The notes beneath the pieces were generated by a model, which was not told the origin of the DNA, made no database searches, and was given only the letters and a program-made list of their open reading frames with translations. From the NCBI GenBank assembly GCA_016931665.1, contig JAFGEH010000190.1, positions 1 to 7,603 on the forward strand: a stretch of DNA of 7,603 nucleotides, given 5' to 3'. This stretch comes from Candidatus Cloacimonadota bacterium (GTDB lineage Bacteria; Cloacimonadota; Cloacimonadia; Cloacimonadales; TCS61). Shown piece after piece: positions 1 to 6,420 of this stretch. The position numbers and the translations under genes were made by a program. The stretch's first letter is position 1. Each line of letters begins with the position of its first letter.

Positions 1-1
1 C

Positions 2-325
2 CGTAAAATCCTGATCCTGTTTCTGGCCACCTTTGCGGTGATCTTCTGCCATTACTACAATCAGCATAAGATCCTGATCAATGCCAAAGAGGTTACCCGG
101 TTGCAGGATGAGATCAAATCTTACCGGGAAATGAACCAGAACCTGACCGCTGAAAATTATCAGCTCAGTTCCCGCGAACGGATACAGGAGCTGGCTTATT
201 CTCAACTAGGCATGTTCTACCCCGACAACTATGACCATGTATATAATATTCAACTGGATAAAGCCAAAGAGAATTTCTTCCTCATCGATTATATAGTTCC
301 TTCCGTGGAAGCATTGAACAAGTAA
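2..325 (+). CDS. ftsL: Cell division protein FtsL-like, 5' end missing
   Basis: The frame is open from base 2, so the true start lies upstream. The GTG at 38 falls inside the membrane segment and is not a credible start. 107 residues are visible. Visible residues 2-18 form one hydrophobic span (ILILFLATFAVIFCHYY). Residues about 22-60 are polar and heptad-like, consistent with a periplasmic coiled coil. A short motif follows (ELAYSQLGMFYPD), resembling the A..LGM..P stretch common at the end of FtsL/FtsB/DivIC coiled coils. This is the topology of FtsL, which in known bacteria pairs with FtsB and FtsQ and activates FtsW-FtsI at the septum. The family is too divergent to identify from sequence alone, so the name rests on topology and on position directly before the FtsI-type gene, 15 nt upstream of it. 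About 35 residues follow the LGM motif, a rather long tail. FtsB/DivIC is the main alternative. Confidence 0.75.
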   Translation, partial: RKILILFLATFAVIFCHYYNQHKILINAKEVTRLQDEIKSYREMNQNLTAENYQLSSRERIQELAYSQLGMFYPDNYDHVYNIQLDKAKENFFLIDYIVPSVEALNK

Positions 326-340
326 AGCCCGGCGGGAAAG

Positions 341-2518
341 ATGCCGATGAAGAGAAGATTAAAACTGTTCCTCTTTCTGAATTTCCTTTTCATCGCTCTC
401 TGGGTTGCCTACCTGTTCTCAGTTCAGCTTCTCGATCCATATAATTTCCATTCCACCATAGAGATCCGCCGCCATCCCTCCAAGAAGCTCATCCTGCCGG
501 ACCGTGGCAACATTCTGGACAGGAATGGCCAGCTGCTGGCCAGTTCGGTTAAATTCTATCAGATAGACATTGATAAAGGTGCCATCACCCTTTTCAGTCG
601 GCGCAACCCGGAAAGTAGCACAGAAGCACTCTGCGAAAAAATTGCCGATATCCTGGCTCTCAACAGCGATCTGGACAGGAAATCCGTGCGGCAGAAGTTA
701 ACAGCCTGTGAAGCGAATTCCAGCATCATAATTTCCCGTGATATCACTGAAACCCAGTTAAACCGTATTCGGGAGGAATTCCAGCAGCAGAAGCTGCCGG
801 GTCTGGTTTACTGTTTCAGCCGCATCAGGCGTTCCTATCCCCAGGAGAGACTGGCTGCCAGTCTTCTGGGAATTGTGAAAAGCAACCTGGAAACCGGCGA
901 CTACAATCCAACGGAGGGCTTCTTCGAATTGCATGGTTATACCGGGCTGGAGGCTGGTTTCGATGAACAGCTGGCCGGGAAATTCGGCTGGCAGGAAAGC
1001 ATTTACGATGCCAATAACAAGCGAATACCGCTGTTGTTCCTGCGGGAAAGGCAGGCACAGAACGGTTATTCCCTGGTGCTGACTCTGGATAACCGACTGC
1101 AGGAAATCCTGGAAGAAAGGTTGAGGCAGGGGATTCTTGATTTCCGGGCAAAAAGGGCTATAGGTGTGCTTATGGATCCCTTTTCCGGGGAAGTCCTCGC
1201 CATGGCCGGGCTGAATCATGACGACGATCGTAAATCCGCTGCCATGCTGCGTGCCCTGCCTAATCTTGCCACCAGCTTCCTCTTCGAACCGGGTTCCACT
1301 TTTAAATCCTTCACTGCCCTGCTGGCTATTGAGAAGAAATTATTCAAGGGTACTGATATCATAGACTGCCGTAAATATGAGATCGACGGGCGGACGATCA
1401 AAGACGCCCATGAGTTCAGGGAGTTGACCTTCCGGGATGTTATTGCCCATTCCAGCAATGTTGGGATCAGCAAGGTGGTTGAACAGGTGGGCAGTACTGC
1501 GCTCTATGAAAGGCTTATCGACCTGGGTTTCGGTCAGAAAACCGGTTCCCAGATCAGCGGGGAAGCTTCCGGCATACTGCGCCGGCTTCGGGACTGGCAG
1601 GGCTATTCCCTGCATTCCATCTCTTTCGGACAGGAGATCGCCGTTACCGCCCTGCAGCTGGCCAATTCCTACTGCACCCTGGCCAACGGTGGTAAGGTCA
1701 TGCAGCCCTATCTGGTGAAGGAGATCCGCGATGACAACGGCCGCACAATCGAAAGATTCACTCCCCGGGTGGTCCGGACAGTTTCCAACCGCAATTCACT
1801 GGATACGCTCAAAGTGTATCTGAAAAGCGTGGTGGATTACGGTACCGGTATAGCCACCCGTTTTGAATATCTGGATATCGCCGGCAAGACTGGTACGGCA
1901 GAGAAGATGATCAACACTGGTGAAGGTTATTCCAAGGACAAATTCACTTCCATTTTCACCGGTTTCTTCCCAATGCAGGAACCAAGATATGTGCTGGTGG
2001 TACTGTTTGATGAACCAGAATATGAATACCATTATGCTTCCGCCTCGGCAGCACCAGCCTTCCGGCAGATAGTAAAACAGATGACCGCTTTGGCCGATTA
2101 TGACCTGATTTCCGAACTGAAACAGGAAAAAATCATCTCTGTTATCATGCCGAACCTGCTGGGTAAAACCCGGGAGGAAGCAGAGAAATCACTGGAAAAA
2201 CAGAACATCCTTTCCCATTTCATAGTCAACAAAGCAGAAGGCAGGGTTGTCTCACAGTTTCCCAAGCCGGGAGTTGAGTTCGATAGAACTCAGAAAGTCA
2301 TAGTAATTCTTGACAGGGAACAGCAACAGGTAACAGAGGATGAACTTGACTATACCATGCCGGACCTTTCCGGGCTGACGGTGCGGAAAGCTATGTATGA
2401 AGCGGTTAAGAAAAACATAAAACTGGAAGTGCAGGGAAACGGTATAATTTTTACCCAGTCCATACCGCCGGGAACCAAAACGAGATATGGGGATGTATGC
2501 AGGATCAGAGCCAAATGA
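341..2518 (+). CDS. ftsI: Class B penicillin-binding protein (FtsI/PBP3-type transpeptidase) with two PASTA domains
   Basis: A DD-transpeptidase that cross-links septal peptidoglycan outside the cytoplasmic membrane. The 725 residues read as follows: a short basic N-terminus and one membrane anchor at about 8-30; the class B signature R-G-x-I-x-D-R-x-G at 55-63, opening the non-catalytic pedestal domain; then the transpeptidase domain from about 270 to 585. All three active-site motifs are intact: S319-T-F-K322 (nucleophile S319), S371-S-N373 and K516-T-G518. Two C-terminal PASTA-like repeats follow, at about 598-660 and 670-725, each opening with a MPxLxG motif; the second is shorter. There is no glycosyltransferase domain, so it is not a class A PBP. 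The start at 341 follows GGCGGG by a 4-nt spacer; a second ATG at 347 is possible and changes the protein by two residues. FtsL lies just upstream and the Mur ligases downstream, which supports a division role. Spo-type or elongation PBPs are less likely in this position. Confidence 0.93.
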   Translation: MPMKRRLKLFLFLNFLFIALWVAYLFSVQLLDPYNFHSTIEIRRHPSKKLILPDRGNILDRNGQLLASSVKFYQIDIDKGAITLFSRRNPESSTEALCEKIADILALNSDLDRKSVRQKLTACEANSSIIISRDITETQLNRIREEFQQQKLPGLVYCFSRIRRSYPQERLAASLLGIVKSNLETGDYNPTEGFFELHGYTGLEAGFDEQLAGKFGWQESIYDANNKRIPLLFLRERQAQNGYSLVLTLDNRLQEILEERLRQGILDFRAKRAIGVLMDPFSGEVLAMAGLNHDDDRKSAAMLRALPNLATSFLFEPGSTFKSFTALLAIEKKLFKGTDIIDCRKYEIDGRTIKDAHEFRELTFRDVIAHSSNVGISKVVEQVGSTALYERLIDLGFGQKTGSQISGEASGILRRLRDWQGYSLHSISFGQEIAVTALQLANSYCTLANGGKVMQPYLVKEIRDDNGRTIERFTPRVVRTVSNRNSLDTLKVYLKSVVDYGTGIATRFEYLDIAGKTGTAEKMINTGEGYSKDKFTSIFTGFFPMQEPRYVLVVLFDEPEYEYHYASASAAPAFRQIVKQMTALADYDLISELKQEKIISVIMPNLLGKTREEAEKSLEKQNILSHFIVNKAEGRVVSQFPKPGVEFDRTQKVIVILDREQQQVTEDELDYTMPDLSGLTVRKAMYEAVKKNIKLEVQGNGIIFTQSIPPGTKTRYGDVCRIRAK
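2501..2504 (+). promoter_or_regulatory. Probable ribosome binding site deciding the murE-murF start
   Basis: AGGA lies inside the last codons of the PBP gene, 10 nt before the ATG at 2515. That ATG forms an ATGA overlap with the PBP stop. The earlier in-frame ATG at 2497 has a GGGGA only 3 nt upstream, which is too close for normal initiation, so 2515 is preferred. The spacing of 10 nt is on the long side, so the site is only moderately convincing. Confidence 0.45.
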
Positions 2519-5292
2519 TTGATTATCAGAAAATAATCGGTATCTTACGGGAAGCTGATCTCCTGGAGGAATACAGGCATCTGGGCAGGACCATCAAGTA
2601 CACCGGACTGGTTACTGATTCCCGTCAGGCAGAACCCGGTTCCGTTTTCATCTGCATCAGAGGATATGAAAGTGACGGCCATGACTGGGCTCGAACTGCG
2701 GTGCAGAAAGGTTCACTACTTCTGATTGTAGAACGGCACCTGCCCCTGAATACGGATCAGATCAGGGTAACAGACAGCCGCCAGGCTGCTGCTGTCCTGG
2801 CCAGGGAATTTTTTGGTAATCCGACGTCCGGTTTCGTGATGATAGGAATCACTGGAACCAATGGAAAAACAACTATTGCCCATTTACTGGAACAACTTCT
2901 GAGCAGTTATGGCAAGCGGGTGGGAATGATCGGCACTATCGGTTACCGGATAGCAGGTGAATATTTTCCCTGCAGTCTTACTACTCCTGATATCCTGGAA
3001 CTTAACCGCATTTTTTACCAGATGAGGACAGCTGGTGTGGAATACCTGGTGATGGAAGTTTCTTCCCATGCCCTTTATCTGGATCGGGTTTACGGGCAGA
3101 CCTTCGATTATGCCATCTTCACCAATCTGAGCCGCGATCATCTGGATTTTCATAGCAGCCTGGAAGAATATGCGGGGACCAAATTCAAAATATTCAGCCA
3201 GTTAAGACAAAATTCAGGGAAAGCTGTCCTGAATATAGATGATCTCTGGGGTAGCAGGTTCCATCAGAAACTGAGCTGTCCCCGCATCAGCATCTCAGCC
3301 GGCAGGGGCGATTATCAGTTCCAAATGCTGGAATCCACAACGGAAGGCAGCAGTTTCAACCTGGTATTCAGAGACAATTCCTATACATTCCAAACCAGAT
3401 TAACTGGATTGTTCAATTTGTTCAATATCACGGCAGCTTTAGCAGTATTCACGGATCTTTTCCCTCTCTATCCCATCAACCGGCTGATGGCAGATGTACA
3501 GAGTCTGACGCCAGTCCGCGGCAGAATGGAAAAGATTGCCAATGATAGGGGATTGCACATCTTCATTGATTACGCCCACTCTCCAGCAGCGTTGGAAACG
3601 GTTCTGGACACCCTCGGGCAGTTCTGCACCGGCCGGCTGATCTGCGTTTTCGGAGCTGGCGGTAACCGGGACCGGGGCAAGCGGCCGGATATGCTGCAAA
3701 CCGTTCTTGCCCGGGCCAGCCTGGCGATCATCACCAATGATAATCCCCGCCGGGAAGACCCTTCAGCCATAATTTACGATATGCTGGGGCCGGAAAAACC
3801 GGAAAAACCCTTCTGGGTGATCCGAAACAGAGCTCTGGCTATCCGCTCGGCCATCCATCTGGCTCGTCCGGATGATATTGTGCTGATTGCCGGTAAGGGA
3901 CATGAGACCTATCAGATCATCGGGGAGAAGAGAGATCATTTCGATGACCGGGAAGAAGTACTGCAGGCACTGGCTGAAGCAGTCAGGACAGATATTCCGG
4001 TGATCCCGGTGGATATTCTGCAGGTCCAGATCACAGCCGGCAAAGTAGTAAAACCCCTGCAGGAACAGATACTGCAGGCCCTATCTACCGATTCCCGTAC
4101 CATTGCCGACCGTTCACTTTTTTTTGCCCTCACCGGCCTGCATCATGACGGCCATGCTTTTGTAGATGAGATTCTCAACCGCCGGGACAACTGGGCTGTC
4201 GTTAAATCAGGATTCAAATCCGCGAAGGAAAATATTATCCGGGTTCCCGATCCTCTGAAGCTGTATGGTGAGCTGGCTGCCGGCTACAGGAAGCTTTTTG
4301 CAATAACTGCCATTGCCATTACCGGCAGCGTGGGAAAAACCACAACCAAAGAATACCTGTTCAATATCCTCAGTCAGCGGCACCGGGTATTAAAGACCCA
4401 GGCTAACGAAAACAACCTGATAGGGCTGCCTAAAACCCTGTATCAGCTGCGTCCGGAACATGAATTCGCCGTTCTGGAAATGGGTACTAATCAACCGGGA
4501 GAAATTGCGCGCCTGGCCGATATTGCCAGTCCGGATATTGCCCTTATCACTTCCATCGGGGCTTCCCATCTGGAGTTCCTGGATAATGAAGATGGTGTTT
4601 TTCTGGAGAAGAAAGTACTTTTCGACCGGCCTCTGCAGTTGCGAATATTTCCAGCCGGAGATGTCAGGTTCAAATCATACGAAGGTAAGAGCTTCGGCGA
4701 TATCATGGAGAGTGATTATTTTTATCATGAAGTCCGCAGCACCGATGCTGCCACTTCCTTCCGGGTAAATAACGAAAAATTCGAAATTCCAACCGGCTAC
4801 CGGGTTTATGTATCCAACGCAGCAGCAGCAATTGCGGTTGCCTGTGAGCTGGGAATGCCTGCTGACCTGATCAGGGAAGGCCTTTTACAGCCGCTGGCCT
4901 GCGAATTGCGCATGGAACTGAGAAATTCAGGGGAACGGCTTCTCATGCTTGATTGTTACAATGCCAATCCTCAATCCATGCAGGCTGCCCTTACCTATTG
5001 GCAGCAGCGAAATCCGGAACGTCCGCACGTAGCCATTCTGGGTGATATGCTCGAGCTGGGCAGCAGGTCTGCTGAGCTGCACCGGGAGATAGGAATGCGG
5101 CTGGAAGATTTCAAAGATGGCGAATTGATCAGTGTTGGTGAACAGGCAGTTAATTACGGGGCAGGCCGGCATTTCACGGATGTGCTAACCCTTCTGGACA
5201 GTGCTGTCCTGGACAAATTGCCGACAAATGCGGTTGTTCTGGTTAAAGCTTCTCATGGCATCCATCTGGAAAAAATCATAGGAAGGTTGTAA
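2515..5292 (+). CDS. murE-murF: Bifunctional MurE-MurF fusion: UDP-MurNAc-tripeptide synthetase plus UDP-MurNAc-pentapeptide synthetase
   Basis: Two complete ATP-dependent Mur ligases in one frame, 925 residues numbered from the ATG at 2515 (2497 would add six). The MurE half, about 1-488, has a TDSR at 34-37, P-loop GTNGKTT at 114-120, TTPD at 156-159, EVSSH at 181-185, the probable carbamylated lysine K223, FNLFN at 300-304, R337, D352 (DYAH), the amino-acid selector DNPR at 409-412 and GKGHE at 460-464. DNPR is the known signature for meso-diaminopimelate. The MurF half, about 498-925, has its own TDSR at 525-528, P-loop GSVGKTTTK at 604-612, NENN at 631-634, E655 (EMGTN), H685, K699, R799, D813-x-YNANP and ILGDMLELG at 841-849. 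The two cytoplasmic steps add meso-DAP and then D-Ala-D-Ala. The linker is only about ten residues, with no stop and no Met. The MurF central domain is shorter than usual and has VYVSN (764-768) where HNxxN is usual. The gene overlaps the PBP gene by 4 nt and ends 1 nt before mraY. Confidence 0.95.
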   Translation: MIDYQKIIGILREADLLEEYRHLGRTIKYTGLVTDSRQAEPGSVFICIRGYESDGHDWARTAVQKGSLLLIVERHLPLNTDQIRVTDSRQAAAVLAREFFGNPTSGFVMIGITGTNGKTTIAHLLEQLLSSYGKRVGMIGTIGYRIAGEYFPCSLTTPDILELNRIFYQMRTAGVEYLVMEVSSHALYLDRVYGQTFDYAIFTNLSRDHLDFHSSLEEYAGTKFKIFSQLRQNSGKAVLNIDDLWGSRFHQKLSCPRISISAGRGDYQFQMLESTTEGSSFNLVFRDNSYTFQTRLTGLFNLFNITAALAVFTDLFPLYPINRLMADVQSLTPVRGRMEKIANDRGLHIFIDYAHSPAALETVLDTLGQFCTGRLICVFGAGGNRDRGKRPDMLQTVLARASLAIITNDNPRREDPSAIIYDMLGPEKPEKPFWVIRNRALAIRSAIHLARPDDIVLIAGKGHETYQIIGEKRDHFDDREEVLQALAEAVRTDIPVIPVDILQVQITAGKVVKPLQEQILQALSTDSRTIADRSLFFALTGLHHDGHAFVDEILNRRDNWAVVKSGFKSAKENIIRVPDPLKLYGELAAGYRKLFAITAIAITGSVGKTTTKEYLFNILSQRHRVLKTQANENNLIGLPKTLYQLRPEHEFAVLEMGTNQPGEIARLADIASPDIALITSIGASHLEFLDNEDGVFLEKKVLFDRPLQLRIFPAGDVRFKSYEGKSFGDIMESDYFYHEVRSTDAATSFRVNNEKFEIPTGYRVYVSNAAAAIAVACELGMPADLIREGLLQPLACELRMELRNSGERLLMLDCYNANPQSMQAALTYWQQRNPERPHVAILGDMLELGSRSAELHREIGMRLEDFKDGELISVGEQAVNYGAGRHFTDVLTLLDSAVLDKLPTNAVVLVKASHGIHLEKIIGRL
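5280..5286 (+). promoter_or_regulatory. Ribosome binding site of mraY
   Basis: AGGAAGG ends 7 nt before the ATG at 5294, a near-ideal Shine-Dalgarno site. It lies within the last codons of murE-murF, so ribosomes ending that gene clear the site just as mraY initiates. This suggests translational coupling. Confidence 0.75.
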
Positions 5293-5293
5293 T

Positions 5294-6409
5294 ATGTTAT
5301 ATCATTTATTCCTGCCGCTGGTGCAGACCGAGATCTTCGGTTACACTCTGTTTAATGTTGTGCAGTATGTAACTTTCCGGGCTATTGCCGCTTTCATTAC
5401 GGCACTTATCTTCTCTCTCCTATTGGGTCCCAGATTTATTAATTTGCTGCGTAAAAGTCAGGCAGTGGAAATAATCAACGATTACCTGCCCCCCTCCCAC
5501 CGGTCAAAAGTAGGTACTCCCACTATGGGCGGCCTGATCGCACTTTCCGGACTTTTTATCGCTTCCCTGCTCTGGAATAATCTGGTCAACAGCTATGTCC
5601 TCATCATGTATCTAACCACTATCTGGCTGGGCAGCGTCGGGTTCCTGGATGATTATCTGAAGAATTTCCGCCAGACCAAACGGGGCCTGATCGCCAAATA
5701 CAAGCTAATCTCCCAGATCTCGCTGGGCATAATTATAGCCGGTATTCTCTACCTGGGTTCCCCCAGTAAAGATAACATCACGTCCATTAACCTTCCTTTC
5801 CTCAAAGATACTATTATCCAGTTAAGCTGGTTCTTCATACCCTTCGTTGTTTTTATGATAGTGGGTACATCCAATGCAGTTAACCTGACTGATGGGCTGG
5901 ACGGACTGGCCGGAGGCACCATTGCCATGTCCGCCTTCGCCCTGGGCGTTATGGCTTACATCAAGGGCCATTTTGTGATTGCCGACTACCTGAATGTGGA
6001 GTTCATTGCCAATGCTGGTGAATTGACCGTTTTCACAGCAGCCCTGATCGGAACGGTGCTGGGATTCCTCTGGTTCAATATCAAACCAGCCCAGATCTTC
6101 ATGGGTGATACCGGTTCACTCTCTCTGGGTGGAATTCTGGCAGTTCTGGCCATTTTGCTGCGGGAAGAAATATTTTTTGCCATCGCCGGAGGTATCTTCG
6201 TGATCGAAGCCATGTCAACAATCATTCAGCGCTTTTATTTCAAATACACCCGCTTCCGGACTGGTACTGGCAAGAGAGTCTTTCTCTGCGCCCCGATCCA
6301 TCATCATTTCGAACTCAAGGGAATCTCCGAAGAGAAGATTGTGATCCGTTTCTGGATCATTTCCGCCCTGCTGGCAGCGGTTGCCCTGGCAACCCTCAAG
6401 ATCAGGTAG
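5294..6409 (+). CDS. mraY: Phospho-N-acetylmuramoyl-pentapeptide-transferase (MraY, lipid I synthase)
   Basis: Integral membrane enzyme that transfers phospho-MurNAc-pentapeptide from UDP to undecaprenyl phosphate, making lipid I on the cytoplasmic face. It is 371 residues, close to the usual 320-370. About ten hydrophobic segments are visible, starting near residue 25. Diagnostic motifs are all present: TPTMGG at 75-80, the aspartate pair D119-D120 in FLDDYLK, NLTDGLDGLA at 197-206 (D200, D203), FMGDTGS at 269-275 with D272 matching the catalytic-site aspartate of the family, and the triple histidine H336-H338 in the APIHHHFE loop, followed by a last span near the C-terminus. These separate MraY from the related WecA/TagO transferases, which lack the HHH loop. 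It starts 1 nt after the murE-murF stop with a strong ribosome binding site and ends 11 nt before murD. Nothing is missing. Confidence 0.97.
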   Translation: MLYHLFLPLVQTEIFGYTLFNVVQYVTFRAIAAFITALIFSLLLGPRFINLLRKSQAVEIINDYLPPSHRSKVGTPTMGGLIALSGLFIASLLWNNLVNSYVLIMYLTTIWLGSVGFLDDYLKNFRQTKRGLIAKYKLISQISLGIIIAGILYLGSPSKDNITSINLPFLKDTIIQLSWFFIPFVVFMIVGTSNAVNLTDGLDGLAGGTIAMSAFALGVMAYIKGHFVIADYLNVEFIANAGELTVFTAALIGTVLGFLWFNIKPAQIFMGDTGSLSLGGILAVLAILLREEIFFAIAGGIFVIEAMSTIIQRFYFKYTRFRTGTGKRVFLCAPIHHHFELKGISEEKIVIRFWIISALLAAVALATLKIR

Positions 6410-6410
6410 G
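6404..6410 (+). promoter_or_regulatory. Possible ribosome binding site of murD
   Basis: AGGTAGG overlaps the mraY stop codon and lies 10 nt before the ATG at 6421. It is the only purine-rich match upstream of murD. The spacing is longer than optimal, so this is a modest call, but no better in-frame start is nearby. Confidence 0.4.
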
Positions 6411-6420
6411 CTGTTTCCCC

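Noticed and set aside
326..340. Short intergenic gap before the PBP gene, and a second at 6410-6420, as possible promoter or terminator sites
   Set aside because: At 15 and 11 nt they are too short, and I see no hairpin with a T run and no -35/-10 pair around them.
758..1219. 153-codon open frame on the - strand inside the PBP gene, with others nearby (825-1151, 1216-1473, 1340-1615)
   Set aside because: They lie wholly opposite a gene with intact catalytic motifs, their translations show no recognisable domain, and they have no convincing start context. They are shadows of the coding strand.
3790..3807. Tandem copy of the 9-base unit ccggaaaaa
   Set aside because: Only two copies, in frame, encoding Pro-Glu-Lys twice in a loop between the DNPR and GKGHE motifs of MurE. 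Ordinary low-complexity coding sequence.
4000..4011. In-frame GTG codons at 4000 and 4009 as a separate murF start
   Set aside because: The nearest purine-rich match (AGGA at 3985-3988) is weak and 11 nt before the first GTG, there is no upstream stop to end a separate murE, and the frame is continuous. A fusion is the simpler reading, though low-level internal initiation cannot be excluded.
4460..4768. 102-codon + strand frame inside murE-murF, and a similar one at 1437-1718
   Set aside because: Both are out of frame with well-supported enzymes and rich in Trp, Pro and Ser, as expected for shifted reading. No family resemblance.
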